From: Ideonella livida | GTDB lineage: Bacteria; Pseudomonadota; Gammaproteobacteria; Burkholderiales; Burkholderiaceae_C | Direction of reading: 5' to 3' | Assembly (NCBI RefSeq): GCF_010499455.1 | Contig: NZ_JAAGOH010000002.1 | Location: 62,001 to 126,000, forward strand | Length of the DNA stretch: 64,000 bases | In this document: in pieces, positions 50,991 to 64,000 of the stretch | How positions within the stretch are numbered: position 1 is the first letter of the stretch | How the letters are laid out: every line of letters starts with the position of its first letter | Translations under genes and position numbers: made by a program | The notes under the pieces: model-generated | Database searches by the model: none | Told to the model about the DNA's origin: nothing | Seen by the model: only the letters and a program-made list of their open reading frames with translations

Positions 50991-52394
50991 TCAGCCCGCG
51001 CTGGGCTCAGGCACCACCTCGGCGGCTGCGGCGGCCACAGCGGCAGGAGCCGCCAACGCAGCACGCCGGCCGGCCGTCAGGCGGAAATAGCCATAGGCCA
51101 CCCCCATCAGGCCCAGGAACAGGCCGCTGACCAGCGGGTTGAACCACACCATGGTGACCAGGCACACCACCGCCAGCACCAGCGCGATGGCCGGCACCAC
51201 CGGATAGCCCAGGGCCGGGAAGGGACGCAGCAGCGCCGGCTCCTTCTTGCGCAGCACAAACAGGCTGACCATGGACATGATGTACATGACGATGGCCCCC
51301 AGCACCGACATGGTGACGATGTTGGCGGTCAGGGTCTGGCCGCCCAGCTTGATCAGCTCGTCGCTGAAGATGGCCAGGATGCCCACCACGCCACCGGCGA
51401 TCACGCCCAGCCACGGGGTATGGAAAGTGGGATGCACCCGGGACAGGGCCTTGGGCAGGTAGCCGGCACGGGCCAACGCAAAGATCTGCCGCGAGTAGCC
51501 CAGGATGATGCCGTGGAAGCTCGCCACCAGCCCGAACAGGCCGATCCACACCAGCATGTGCAGCCAGCCGCTGTTCTCGCCGACGATCATCTTCATGGCC
51601 TGCGGCAGCGGGTCGTTGATGTTGGACAGCGTGGTCCAGTCGCCCGCGCCACCGGCAAACACCATTACGCCGATGGCCAGCACCAGCAGGGTGAGGATGC
51701 CACCGATGTAGGCGCGCGGAATGGTGCGGTGCGGGTCGTGGGCCTCTTCAGCCGCCATGGCCACGCCCTCGATGGCCAGGAAGAACCAGATGGCAAACGG
51801 AATGGCCGCAAACATGCCCGCCACCGCCACGCCGGAGAACTCATCGCTGCCCGCCCAGCCCTTGGCGGTGAAGTTCTCCCAGGAGAAACCCGGCGCCACC
51901 ACGCCCATGAACACCAGCAGCTCAAAGATGGCCAGCACGGTGACGAACAGCTCAAAGGTGGCCGCCGTCTTCACGCCCACGATGTTGAGCGTCATGAAGA
52001 CCAGGTAGGCGCCCACCGCCATCAGCTTGGGGTCCACGCCCGGAAACTGCACATTCAGGTAGGCGCCAATGGCCAGCGCAATGGCCGGCGGCGCAAACAC
52101 AAACTCCACCAGCGTGGCAAAGCCGGCGATGAACCCCCCCGTGGGGCCCAGGGCCCGCTCGGCATAGGCAAACGGGCCGCCTGCGTGGGGAATGGCCGTG
52201 GTCAGCTCGGTGAAGCTGAAGATGAAGGTGGTGTACATGGCCGCCACCATCAGCGAGGTGATCAGAAAGCCCAGCGTGCCCGCGCTGGCCCAGCCAAAGC
52301 TCCAGCCAAAGTACTCGCCCGAGATCACCAGGCCCACCGCCAGGCCCCACAGATGCCACGCATTGAGCGTGGGCTTCAGACTTGTTCCAGACAT
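50991..52394 (-). CDS. eat: Ethanolamine permease (Eat-type APC transporter)
   Basis: Amino acid-polyamine-organocation family permease, 467 residues with twelve membrane helices. HLWGLAVGLVISGEYFGWSFGW at the start is the hallmark of the ethanolamine permease branch. FTELTTAIPHAGGPFAYAERALGP and AEEAHDPHRTIPRAYIGGIL also fit. The C-terminal 25 residues are alanine-rich and soluble. GGAGGTG lies seven bases before the ATG at 52394. First gene of eat-eutB-eutC, with an AraC regulator divergent 227 bp away. Confidence 0.93.
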   Translation of the reverse strand: MSGTSLKPTLNAWHLWGLAVGLVISGEYFGWSFGWASAGTLGFLITSLMVAAMYTTFIFSFTELTTAIPHAGGPFAYAERALGPTGGFIAGFATLVEFVFAPPAIALAIGAYLNVQFPGVDPKLMAVGAYLVFMTLNIVGVKTAATFELFVTVLAIFELLVFMGVVAPGFSWENFTAKGWAGSDEFSGVAVAGMFAAIPFAIWFFLAIEGVAMAAEEAHDPHRTIPRAYIGGILTLLVLAIGVMVFAGGAGDWTTLSNINDPLPQAMKMIVGENSGWLHMLVWIGLFGLVASFHGIILGYSRQIFALARAGYLPKALSRVHPTFHTPWLGVIAGGVVGILAIFSDELIKLGGQTLTANIVTMSVLGAIVMYIMSMVSLFVLRKKEPALLRPFPALGYPVVPAIALVLAVVCLVTMVWFNPLVSGLFLGLMGVAYGYFRLTAGRRAALAAPAAVAAAAAEVVPEPSAG

Positions 52395-52621
52395 CAGAAA
52401 GCACCTCCTCGTCCACACACACACCCCAGCCGGGGCGACATGAGGCGGCATGGTGCGGCGGGGCGGCCGGCGCTGGCTATCGCATTTCGGCAAGCGGCTC
52501 AATGATCCGCATCAGCCAAGCCTGGACTCGCCCCACAGCGCCGCACCACCCTTGGGCGGCCGCGTTGGCACATGGTTTGCGAACAGCCGGCCCCAGTCCC
52601 GATGTCCCAAGGAGCAACGCC

Positions 52622-53671
52622 ATGGCCCTGGCCGCCCACGCCGCCGCACTGCCCGCCCCGGCCCCCACCCCCGGCTGGCACGCCCTGCGCCGCCGTCAGG
52701 CCCAGGACGTGGACGAGCAGGCCGCGCTGCTGCAGGGCTGGCAGCAGGACTATGCCCAGGTCTCTGCCGGCCCCTTTGAAGGCGAGGTGGAAGAGCTGCG
52801 GCTGGACGATCCGGCAGGCTGGCCGCAGCACACCGTGCTGCACCTGTTTGTGGAGCACACCGGCCAGCGCCTGCTGCAGCGTGGCGCCCTGCCCCCGGGC
52901 CTGCTGGCCCTGGGCATCCCCCTGGAGCTGGGCACAGCGGGCCAGGCCGTCACCTTCTGCGGCGCCACCGACTGGATGGGCCCGCAAGCCGGCGCCCGCT
53001 GGTGCACCTTCTCAGGCGCGGGCGGCTTTGAATTTGCCACGCCCAGCGGCCTGCGCATGACGGGCGTGGAGGTCTCGCTGGATTGGCTGGGGGCCGGGCT
53101 GCAGCCCGAGGAGCAGGCCTGCCTGGCCACGTTGGCGGCCCAGCCCGGGCTGCGCAGCGCACCGCTGGACACCTTGGCGGCCTGGCGTGAATGGTTGGCG
53201 GGTGCCCTCACCCTGCTGCGTCAGGACGCGCACTGCCTGGACAGCGAGGCCACGCGGCAGGCGCTGCGCGCCACCCTGCGCTCCAACCTGCTGGAACTGC
53301 TGACGCTGGACGCCGGCCCGGCGCCCGCCGTGGACGCCCTGCCTCAATGGACCCTGGTGCAACGCGCCCAGGCCCATGTGCGCGCCGACCCGGAAACGCC
53401 CCACACCGTGGCCGACCTGTGCCAGGCGCTGGGCGTGAGCCGGCGCACCTTGCAGGCCGCGTTTCAAAAGGTGCTGGGGCTGGCGCCCGCCTGCTGGCTG
53501 CGCAGCCAGCGCCTGGCCGGTGCCCACCGCGCCCTGCGCAGTGAAGCCACCCGCTCCGTGGCCGAAGCCGCCACGCAATGGGGCTTTTGGCACCTGGGCC
53601 TGTTTGCGCGGGACTACCGGCGCCAGTTCGGGCGCTTGCCCTCACAGGACCTGCGCCGCGCGGCGCACTGA
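52622..53671 (+). CDS. AraC-family regulator, probable EutR-like
   Basis: A 349-residue regulator with a C-terminal AraC HTH pair (about 240-345): AQAHVRADPETPHTVADLCQ, LGVSRRTLQAAFQKVLGLAPACWL, and the second helix pair QWGFWHLGLFARDYRRQFGRLPSQ. The N-terminal 230 residues resemble ligand-binding parts of EutR-type proteins in length but carry no motif I can assign. Divergent from eat-eutBC, it probably activates them in response to ethanolamine and cobalamin, as EutR does; this is inference. AAGGAG lies seven bases before the ATG. No cobalamin riboswitch is evident in the 227-bp gap. Confidence 0.85.
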   Translation: MALAAHAAALPAPAPTPGWHALRRRQAQDVDEQAALLQGWQQDYAQVSAGPFEGEVEELRLDDPAGWPQHTVLHLFVEHTGQRLLQRGALPPGLLALGIPLELGTAGQAVTFCGATDWMGPQAGARWCTFSGAGGFEFATPSGLRMTGVEVSLDWLGAGLQPEEQACLATLAAQPGLRSAPLDTLAAWREWLAGALTLLRQDAHCLDSEATRQALRATLRSNLLELLTLDAGPAPAVDALPQWTLVQRAQAHVRADPETPHTVADLCQALGVSRRTLQAAFQKVLGLAPACWLRSQRLAGAHRALRSEATRSVAEAATQWGFWHLGLFARDYRRQFGRLPSQDLRRAAH

Positions 53672-53691
53672 CCTGCGTCGAAGAACGCGGA

Positions 53692-54051
53692 TCAGGCGCG
53701 GGGCTTGCGGCCACGCTTGGCCGGCGGCGCCGGCGGTGCCGGCGGGGCGGCCGCGAACAGACGGGCGGCACGGCCCTTCAGCTCCAGCAGCTCGGTCGGG
53801 GTGACCGAATACTTGCGGCCCACCACATCCACCTCGACGCGGAACTCCACGTCCTTCTTGCCGTTGGTCAGCAAGCCGCAGGTGAACTCATAGCCCGGAT
53901 CCTCGGCCGGGAAGCCCTTGTAGGGCGGATCGTTGTCTTCAGACAGCTTGACGTCGAAGATCTCGCCGCTGGCCAGGTCCAGGATGCCGGAGGACTCAAT
54001 CACATCCTCGTCCAGCTCGTCCATGATCTTGATGGGCAACTTCAGGTCCAC
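53692..54051 (-). CDS. Acidic protein of unknown function downstream of glgP
   Basis: A 119-residue protein I do not recognise. It has a folded-looking acidic core, VDLKLPIKIMDELDEDVIES then SGEIFDVKLSEDNDPPYKGF and YEFTCGLLTNGKKDVEFRVE, and a basic, proline/alanine-rich tail (PPAPPAKRGRKPRA). No signal peptide or membrane segment. The start is uncertain: GTG 54051 has GAGAG before it; ATG 54024 would be shorter, and a GTG at 54129 would run through the terminator hairpin. It converges on the AraC gene with 20 bp between stops. Confidence 0.6.
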   Translation of the reverse strand: MDLKLPIKIMDELDEDVIESSGILDLASGEIFDVKLSEDNDPPYKGFPAEDPGYEFTCGLLTNGKKDVEFRVEVDVVGRKYSVTPTELLELKGRAARLFAAAPPAPPAPPAKRGRKPRA

Positions 54052-54078
54052 GGCGTTCTCTCGCAGTCTGTTCGGGTG

Positions 54079-54124
54079 AAAAAAGGGGGCGGATTCTACG
54101 GCGAGGAACCCCCTGGCCGCCCCC
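54079..54124 (-). terminator. Intrinsic terminator after glgP
   Basis: On the minus strand GGGGGCGG and CCGCCCCC form a perfect 8-bp stem around a 24-base loop, followed by TTTTTT. It starts 18 bp after the glgP stop and separates the glycogen operon from the small unknown gene. TAGAAT inside the loop resembles a -10 box that could serve that gene. Confidence 0.72.
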
Positions 54125-54141
54125 CTCACCCGGCGGACGGC

Positions 54142-56634
<2,493 letters not shown>

Positions 56635-56759
56635 CGTGGGGCTCGCAGTGTCTGGCGTGGGGATGTGGGTGGATGTCTCAGGGAGGGACCCGGGGTCTGA
56701 CGCCCCGGTGTGGCGAGAGGTGGCCGTGTGTGCGGTGGTGGACAGCGCCGGGGCGCCGC

Positions 56760-58205
56760 TCAGCGTCCCAGCGCGGCGCGGTACACGCCGGCATAGGCCT
56801 GGGCGGCCACGTCCCAATCGTGGCGGCGGGCCATGGCGTGGCGCTGCACGGTCTTCCAGTCGGTTTTGCGGCGGTACAGGGCCAGGGCGCGGCGGATGGC
56901 CACGTCCATGGCGTCCTCATGGAAGTCCTGGAAAACGAAGCCGGTGGCGCTGCCATCGTCCAAATTCTCCAGGCTGGTGTCGGTGACGGTGTCGGCCAGG
57001 CCGCCCACGCGCCGCACCAGCGGCAGCGTGCCGTACTTCAGGCCGTAGAGCTGGGTCAGGCCGCAGGGTTCAAAACGTGAGGGCACCATGATGACGTCGC
57101 CGCCGGCCACCAACTGGTGCGCAAAGGCTTCGTCATAGCCCAGACGCACCGCCACTGCGGCCGGCCAGCAGCTGGCCAGGTCACGGAAGGCAGCTTCCAT
57201 GCCCGCATCGCCCGAGCCCAGCAGCGCAAACTGCGCGCCGCGCTCCACCAGCCGGGGCACCGCGTGCAAGACCAGGTGCAGGCCCTTCTGCTCGGTGAGC
57301 CGGCTGATGACCACGAACAGAGGGGCGTCGGGCTTCTGCTCCAGGCCCAGGGTTTGCTGCAGCGCGGCCTTGTTGCGGGTCTTGCCGATGAGCTTGCGGG
57401 CGTCGTAGGGGTGGGCGATCAGGGGGTCGGCACTCGGGTTCCATACCGCCGGATCCACCCCGTTGAGGATGCCGTGCAGCACGGCACCGCGTGTGCGCAG
57501 CAGACCGTCCAGGCCCATGCCCTGTTCCGGCCCCTGGATCTCACCGGCGTAGCTGGGGCTGACGGTGGTGATGCGGTCGGCGTAGTACAGGCCGGCCTTC
57601 ATGAAGTTGAGCGCGCCGTGGGCCTCCACGCCGTGCACGTCGAAGAAATGCTGCGGCAGGGCCAGGTCACCGAAATGGTGGGGCGCAAAGGCCCCCTGGT
57701 AGGCCAGGTTGTGGATGGTGAAGACACTGGCCGCCGGGGCCTGGGTGGCCTTGAGGCAGGCGGGGGCCAGCCCGGCATGCCAGTCATGGGCATGCACCAG
57801 CTCGGGCCGCCACCAGCTGTCGGCCCCCAGGGCCAGGTCGGCCACGGCCCAGCCCAGGCGGGCAAAGCGCAGGTGGTTGTCCCCGAAGGGCTGCTGGCGT
57901 GCATCGGCGTAGGGGCCACCCTCCCGCTGGTAGAGCGCGGGGGCGTCCACCACATAGGCGTTGACGCCCACGGCGGGCAGGTGGCCATAGAGCAGGCGTG
58001 CGCCGGGTACGCCGGCGCGCGGGGGCAGCTCGCCCACGGCCACCGGGTCGGTCAGGCCGGCCAGGATGGCCGAGAAGCCGGGCAGCAGCACGCGGCAGTC
58101 CACGCCGGCGGCGGCCAGCGCGGGCGGCAGGGCACCGGCCACATCGGCCAGACCGCCGGTCTTGAGCAGGGGAAAGATCTCGGCGCAGACCTGCAGCACG
58201 CGCAT
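56760..58205 (-). CDS. glgA: Glycogen synthase (ADP-glucose)
   Basis: GT5 glycosyltransferase extending alpha-1,4-glucan from ADP-glucose, 481 residues. The N-terminal [22 protein letters not shown] carries the K-x-G-G-L substrate-binding motif (Lys15). [29 protein letters not shown], and the C-terminal [25 protein letters not shown] with the catalytic glutamate complete it. Start ATG at 58205, 35 bp after the glgC stop. Confidence 0.96.
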   Translation of the reverse strand: MRVLQVCAEIFPLLKTGGLADVAGALPPALAAAGVDCRVLLPGFSAILAGLTDPVAVGELPPRAGVPGARLLYGHLPAVGVNAYVVDAPALYQREGGPYADARQQPFGDNHLRFARLGWAVADLALGADSWWRPELVHAHDWHAGLAPACLKATQAPAASVFTIHNLAYQGAFAPHHFGDLALPQHFFDVHGVEAHGALNFMKAGLYYADRITTVSPSYAGEIQGPEQGMGLDGLLRTRGAVLHGILNGVDPAVWNPSADPLIAHPYDARKLIGKTRNKAALQQTLGLEQKPDAPLFVVISRLTEQKGLHLVLHAVPRLVERGAQFALLGSGDAGMEAAFRDLASCWPAAVAVRLGYDEAFAHQLVAGGDVIMVPSRFEPCGLTQLYGLKYGTLPLVRRVGGLADTVTDTSLENLDDGSATGFVFQDFHEDAMDVAIRRALALYRRKTDWKTVQRHAMARRHDWDVAAQAYAGVYRAALGR

Positions 58206-58240
58206 CGTGGGAACTCCTGGCAACGGGGATTGAGGGGGCA

Positions 58241-59509
<1,269 letters not shown>

Positions 59510-59546
59510 CGCAGGTCTCCAGGGTCGTTGGTTTGGGTGTCGCGGA

Positions 59547-61760
59547 TCAAGGAAGCGGTTCTGGGGAAAGGTGACGAGGCGGGAGGGGCAACGGCGCGCC
59601 AGGCGGCGGCTGGCTGGTCCACACCTGCACGCTGCGGCCGGGCAGCGGCAGGTCGCCCGCCTGCCGCGGGTCGCACGGGCCCTGGCCACGGGGCTGGGCG
59701 CTGTCCAGCCGGCACCACCAGTGGCTGCCGCGCCGGGGCGCCGGCAAGGCGGCGCTCAGGTCCAGGGCATCGGGGTTGAGCAGCAGCAGGGCCTCGCCCT
59801 GCCCGGCCGGCGGCAGCAGGTGCACACGCAGGTGGCGCGCGGTGGGGTGGTGCCAGTCGGCAGCGGCCAGCGGGTGGCCATCGGCCGCGGCCCAGGCCAC
59901 GTCGGGCGCGCCATCCGGCTGGGCCGGGTCGGGCTGACCGGTGAGCCAGCAGGCGTCGTGCAGGGCCGGCTCGTCCCGGCGCAGCGCCAGCAGGCGGGTG
60001 GCAAAGGCCAGCAGATCGGGGTCGGCGCCGTCCCAGTCCCACCAGGTGAGGGCGTTGTCCTGGCAGTAAGCGTTGTTGTTGCCGCGCTGGCTGTGTCCCA
60101 GCTCGTCACCGCCCAGCAGCATGGGCGTGCCCCGGCACAGCAGCAGGGTGGCCAGCAGGCCACGCTGCAGGCGGGCACGCAGCGCCAGCACGCCCGCGTC
60201 GGTGGTGGGGCCTTCGGCGCCGGCGTTCCAGCTCAGGTTGTCGTGGTGGCCGTCGCGGTTGTGCTCGCCGTTGGCGTGGTTGTGGCGCTCGTTGAAGCTG
60301 ACCAGGTCGCGCAGGGTGAAGCCGTCGTGCGCGGTCAGGAAGTTGACGCTGGCCAGCGGCGTGCGCGGCAGGCCCAGCGCCTGGGCAAACCGGTCGCTGG
60401 AGCCTGCCAGGCGGGTGGCCAGCTCGCTGCGCTGGCCGCGGGCGTCGCCCGGGCGCAGCCAGGCGGCGCGCAGGGTGTCGCGGCTGCGGTCATTCCACTC
60501 CAGCCAGCCGGGCGGGTAGGCCCCCGGCTGGTAGCCGTCAGGTCCCAGGTCCCAGGGCTCGGCCACCCAGGCGCAGCGGCGCAGCAACGGGTCGGCCTGC
60601 AGGGCGGCGAAGAAGGCGCCGCCGGCATCAAAGCGGCCATCGCTGCCGCGCGCCAGCACGCTGGCCAGGTCAAAGCGGAAGCCGTCGATGCCGTAGTGCG
60701 TGACCCAATGGCGCAGCGCGTCCATCACAAAGCGCAGCACCATGGGCTGGCCCAGGTGCAGCACATTGCCGCAGCCGGCCCAGTTCTGGTAGCCCGCCAG
60801 GTCATCGGGCGGCAGGCGGTACCACTGCCGGTTGCCCAAGCCGCGCCAGCTGAGGGTGGGGCCCCAGGCGTCGGTCTCGGCCGTGTGGTTGAAGACCACG
60901 TCCAGCCACAGCTCAAAGCCGGCCTCGCGCAGCGTGGCCAAGGCCTGGCGCAGCTCCTCGGCGGGGCTCAGACCGCCCTGCCCGCTGGCATAGCGCGGCT
61001 CGGCGGCAAAGAAGGCCAGGGTGTTGTAGCCCCAGTGGTTGCGCAGGCCCAAGCCCTGCAAACGGGCTTCGTCGGCGCGCTGCATCAGCGGCAGCAGCTC
61101 CAGCGTGGTGACGCCCAGGCGGCGCCAGTGCTCGATCATCACGGGATGCGCCAAGCCCGCATAGGTGCCGCGCAGCGCTGCCGGCACCCCGGGGTGGCGC
61201 GCGGTGGCGGCCTGCACATGCACCTCGGCCACCACGCGCTGTGCCGGGGGCACCGGGCAACGCGGCGGCCGGGCCACGGGGGCGGGCACGGTGACGCGGG
61301 CCTTGGGGGCGGCGGGGGCGTTGTCCTGCGGGTGCGGGCGGGAGGGGTCGGCCGGGTCGTGGCCCAGGTGGATGTCCAACCCGGCGCCGTGATCCGCCGC
61401 GCGGTAGGCGCCCACCACTTCGGTGGCGTAAGGGTCCAGCAGCAGGCGCTGCGGGTTGAAGCGCAGCCCCTGGGCCGGCGCCCAGGGGCCCTCGGCCCGG
61501 TAGCCGTAGACCAGCCCGGGGCGGCCGCCCAGCGCCGTGGGCAGCAGGCCGTGCCACACGCCCTGTCCGTCGGGCTGCAGCCGGTGGCGCGCCTGCTCGG
61601 TGCGGCCGGCGTCGTCAAAGGTGCACAGCCACACCACCCGGGCCTCGGGCGCCCACACGGCCACGCCCACGCCGTCCGGGCGCAGCGTGGCGCCCAGCGC
61701 CAGCGGATCGGCCGGTGGGAGCGCGCCACACCGGGCGGTGGGGGCCGGGAAATCAGGCAT
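59547..61760 (-). CDS. glgX: Glycogen debranching enzyme GlgX
   Basis: GH13 isoamylase-type enzyme cutting alpha-1,6 branches, 737 residues. An N-terminal carbohydrate-binding module (about 10-140) has [20 protein letters not shown]. The barrel motifs are [28 protein letters not shown] with the nucleophile Asp, [16 protein letters not shown] with the acid Glu, and [23 protein letters not shown] 45-residue Pro/Ala-rich insertion (about 140-175) is longer than usual. ATG 61760 has AAGGA five bases ahead and overlaps the glgB end by eight bases; ATG 61766 is an alternative. Confidence 0.95.
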   Translation of the reverse strand: MPDFPAPTARCGALPPADPLALGATLRPDGVGVAVWAPEARVVWLCTFDDAGRTEQARHRLQPDGQGVWHGLLPTALGGRPGLVYGYRAEGPWAPAQGLRFNPQRLLLDPYATEVVGAYRAADHGAGLDIHLGHDPADPSRPHPQDNAPAAPKARVTVPAPVARPPRCPVPPAQRVVAEVHVQAATARHPGVPAALRGTYAGLAHPVMIEHWRRLGVTTLELLPLMQRADEARLQGLGLRNHWGYNTLAFFAAEPRYASGQGGLSPAEELRQALATLREAGFELWLDVVFNHTAETDAWGPTLSWRGLGNRQWYRLPPDDLAGYQNWAGCGNVLHLGQPMVLRFVMDALRHWVTHYGIDGFRFDLASVLARGSDGRFDAGGAFFAALQADPLLRRCAWVAEPWDLGPDGYQPGAYPPGWLEWNDRSRDTLRAAWLRPGDARGQRSELATRLAGSSDRFAQALGLPRTPLASVNFLTAHDGFTLRDLVSFNERHNHANGEHNRDGHHDNLSWNAGAEGPTTDAGVLALRARLQRGLLATLLLCRGTPMLLGGDELGHSQRGNNNAYCQDNALTWWDWDGADPDLLAFATRLLALRRDEPALHDACWLTGQPDPAQPDGAPDVAWAAADGHPLAAADWHHPTARHLRVHLLPPAGQGEALLLLNPDALDLSAALPAPRRGSHWWCRLDSAQPRGQGPCDPRQAGDLPLPGRSVQVWTSQPPPGAPLPLPPRHLSPEPLP

Positions 61761-64000
61761 CGCCATCCTTGACCGAAGGGCTGGGCGGGGTAAACGGGCT
61801 AGCGGCCACCTCCAAGTTGTCTTGAACCACCTCCTCACGCGCCGCCCCGCTGGCTTCGGCCAGCGGCACGGCCGGCGCATCGCACACCAGCATCAGCGTG
61901 GCCAGGGGCGGCAGCGTCAGGCTGACGGACTGCGGCCAGCCGTCGCACGGGATGTCCGCGGTGTGCAGCTCGCCGGAGCCCACGCCGGAGCCGCCGTAGA
62001 TGGCCAGGTCGGTGTTGATGACCTCGCGCCAGCGGCCGGCCTGGGGCAGGCCCAGGCGGTAGCCGTGGCGCACCACCGGGGTGAAGTGGCTGATGACCAC
62101 CACCCGGCTGCCATCGGCGGCGCGGCGCTCGAAGGCCAGCACCGAGTGCGCGGCATCGTCATGGCGGATCCAGCGGAAGCCCTCGGGCGACACATCCTGC
62201 TGGTGCAGCGCCGGGAAGTGGCGCAGCACGTTGTTCAGGTCCCGCACCAGGCGTTGCACGCCGGCATGCGGGGCCTGCTCCAGCAAGTGCCAATCCAGGC
62301 CGCGCTGCTCGCTCCATTCGTTCCACTGGCCGAACTCGCAACCCATGAACAGCAGCTTCTTGCCCGGGTGGCCCCACAGGTAGCCGTAGTAGGCGCGCAG
62401 GTTGGCAAAGCGCTGCCAGTCGTCGCCGGGCATCTTGCGGAGCATCGAGCCCTTGCCGTGCACCACCTCGTCGTGCGAAAGCGGGAGCACGAAGTTCTCG
62501 TTGAAGGCGTACATCAGCGAGAAGCGCAGCTCGTCCTGGTGCCAGGGCCGGTGCACGGCCTCACGCGCCATGTAGCGCAGGGTGTCGTTCATCCAGCCCA
62601 TGTTCCATTTGTAGTGGAAACCCAGGCCACCGCCCTGCAGATCGGGCGAAGGCGGGCGGCTGACACCAGGAAAGGAGGTGCTCTCCTCGGCGATCATGAC
62701 GGCCTCAGGCCGCTCCACGCCAATGGTGTGGTTGAGCCGGCGCAGGAAGTCGATGGCCTCCAGGTTCTCACGCCCGCCGTGGCGGTTGGGCACCCACTGG
62801 CCCGGGCCGCGGCTGTAGTCGCGGTAGAGCATGCTGGCCACCGCGTCCACCCGCAGGCCGTCCATGCCGTAGCGCTCGATCCAGTACAGCGCGTTGCCGA
62901 TCAGGAAGTTGCGCACCTCGGTGCGACCGAAGTTGTAGATCAGCGTGTTCCAGTCGGGGTGGTAGCCCTCGCGCGGGTCCTGGTGCTCGTAGAGCGCGGT
63001 GCCGTCAAACTGCGCCAGGCCGTGCTCGTCACTGGGGAAGTGCGCCGGCACCCAGTCCAGGATCACGCCCAGGCCGGCGGCATGGGCGGCGTCCACAAAG
63101 GCGGCAAAGCCCTCGGGCTCGCCGTAACGCACGGTGGGCGCGTACAGGCCGGTGGGCTGGTAGCCCCAGGAGCCGTCAAACGGGTGCTCCTGCACCGGCA
63201 GCAGCTCCAGGTGGGTGAAGCCCAGGCCGGCGGCATACGGGATGAGCTGCTCGGCCAGCTCGGCCCAGCTGAGCCAGCCGCCATCGACGCGGCGGCGCCA
63301 GGCACCCAGGTGCACCTCGTAGCAGCTGATGGGGGCGTCCAGCGCGTTGGCGCGGCGGCGGTCTTCACGGCTGGCTCGCCCGGCCGGCAGGCGGCGCACC
63401 ACCGAGGCGGTGGCCGGCCTCAGCTCGCCCTGGTTGGCGTAGGGATCGGCCTTCAGGCGCAGGCGGCCGTCGGCGCCCAGCAGCTCGAATTTGTAGCGCG
63501 CGCCCTCGCCAATGTCGGGCACGAAGATCTCCCACACCCCGCTGGCCGGGTGGTGGCGCATGGCGTGGCGCCGGCCGTCCCAGCCGTTGAAATCACCCAC
63601 CACCGAGACCCGCCGGGCCGACGGCGCCCAGACGGCAAAACGCACGCCGCCCACGCCCTGCCCCTGCGGCCCCACCACCAGCGGGTGGGCGCCCAGCGCC
63701 TCGTAGGGGCGCAGGTGCGAGCCTTCGGCCAGCAGCCACAGGTCCGCCTCGCGCAGTTGCGGGCCGTAGGCGTAGGCGTCGTGCAGGGTCTGCCAGCGCG
63801 GCTGGGCCTGTTCGCCCCAGTCGATGTGCAGACGGTAGGCCGGAGGCCCGTCCTCGGCCCGGCCGGGCAGCATGCCGCACCACAGGGCAGTGCCCGGCAC
63901 CGTCTGCAGGGGGGCCAGCACCTCGGCCGCATCGCCAGTGGCCCCTGGTGTGGCGGCCACGGCCTGCACCGCCCAGGCCCCCGGCAGCATCACCCGGACC
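61753..64000 (-). CDS. glgB: 1,4-alpha-glucan branching enzyme (5' end beyond window)
   Basis: Introduces alpha-1,6 branches into glycogen. 749 codons are visible; the start lies beyond the right edge, since the frame stays open and the family's N-terminal [14 protein letters not shown] is already running at the edge. The N-terminal beta-sandwich modules are present, then the CBM48 module ([27 protein letters not shown]). Catalytic motifs are [33 protein letters not shown] (nucleophile Asp), [14 protein letters not shown] (acid Glu) and [17 protein letters not shown]. The last 40 residues are an Ala/Pro-rich extension. First visible gene of glgB-X-C-A-P. Confidence 0.96.
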   Translation of the reverse strand, partial: VRVMLPGAWAVQAVAATPGATGDAAEVLAPLQTVPGTALWCGMLPGRAEDGPPAYRLHIDWGEQAQPRWQTLHDAYAYGPQLREADLWLLAEGSHLRPYEALGAHPLVVGPQGQGVGGVRFAVWAPSARRVSVVGDFNGWDGRRHAMRHHPASGVWEIFVPDIGEGARYKFELLGADGRLRLKADPYANQGELRPATASVVRRLPAGRASREDRRRANALDAPISCYEVHLGAWRRRVDGGWLSWAELAEQLIPYAAGLGFTHLELLPVQEHPFDGSWGYQPTGLYAPTVRYGEPEGFAAFVDAAHAAGLGVILDWVPAHFPSDEHGLAQFDGTALYEHQDPREGYHPDWNTLIYNFGRTEVRNFLIGNALYWIERYGMDGLRVDAVASMLYRDYSRGPGQWVPNRHGGRENLEAIDFLRRLNHTIGVERPEAVMIAEESTSFPGVSRPPSPDLQGGGLGFHYKWNMGWMNDTLRYMAREAVHRPWHQDELRFSLMYAFNENFVLPLSHDEVVHGKGSMLRKMPGDDWQRFANLRAYYGYLWGHPGKKLLFMGCEFGQWNEWSEQRGLDWHLLEQAPHAGVQRLVRDLNNVLRHFPALHQQDVSPEGFRWIRHDDAAHSVLAFERRAADGSRVVVISHFTPVVRHGYRLGLPQAGRWREVINTDLAIYGGSGVGSGELHTADIPCDGWPQSVSLTLPPLATLMLVCDAPAVPLAEASGAAREEVVQDNLEVAASPFTPPSPSVKDGDA

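Noticed and set aside
52395-52621. Cobalamin riboswitch before the B12-dependent ethanolamine genes
   Set aside because: The conserved B12-box and the accompanying helices could not be found on either strand in this gap.

Overview
The window is GC-rich bacterial chromosome. It contains an intact housekeeping core (tolB-pal-cpoB, surE-pcm-nlpD, rlmD, four tRNA-Lys genes, a glycogen operon) and no insertion sequence, integrase, phage or CRISPR sequence. Several traits suggest a betaproteobacterium of the order Burkholderiales, perhaps near Rubrivivax, Ideonella or Leptothrix: Bug/TctC-type receptors, a general porin next to a tripartite tricarboxylate transporter, and surE-pcm-nlpD followed by rlmD. 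This placement is inferred from gene content and composition, not from a database comparison.

Layout. 1-1752: selenium locus, a truncated phosphonate/selenate-type binding protein divergent from selD. 1894-2897: DJ-1/PfpI protein and a ribbon-helix-helix protein. 2950-9377 (minus): one carboxylate-uptake module, tctD-tctE-porin-tctC-tctB-tctA. 9606-13321: a secreted peroxiredoxin, an orphan Bug receptor, a LuxR-type regulator, a DUF3237 protein and a small exported protein behind an FNR-like box. 13439-25705: purine module, with a BMP-type nucleobase/nucleoside ABC transporter, guanine deaminase and a LysR regulator on the minus strand and xdhABC on the plus strand. 25846-28237: TauE/SafE permease, cupredoxin-like protein, Crp/Fnr regulator. 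28518-32594 (minus): surE-pcm-nlpD-rlmD, with no rpoS. 32703-40183: quinone oxidoreductase, NarL-type two-component pair, thioesterase, ArsC-like protein, NDH-2-like flavoprotein, EamA exporter. 40323-40821: four tRNA-Lys genes. 40890-44463 (minus): tolB-pal-cpoB-tcdA. 44782-46989: Tat-exported PhoX phosphatase. 47536-53671: LivK-like binding protein, eutBC, ethanolamine permease, AraC regulator. 53692-64000 (minus): glgB (cut by the window edge)-glgX-glgC-glgA-glgP and a small unknown protein.

How the genes work together. Several blocks are complete 'uptake plus breakdown plus regulator' units. Carboxylates pass the porin, are bound by TctC and imported by TctAB under TctDE. Purines are imported by the BMP transporter, deaminated by GuaD and oxidised by XdhAB matured by XdhC. 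Ethanolamine enters by Eat and is split by EutBC. The glycogen genes make, branch, debranch and phosphorolyse the storage polymer.

I did not find a clearly new biological system. The points most worth a second look are the missing rpoS at its usual site, a probable CTG start for nlpD, the tRNA-Lys array with its own promoter beside the tRNA-modifying gene tcdA, phased direct repeats in front of the porin-tct genes, and several uncharacterised dyad-symmetric sites.
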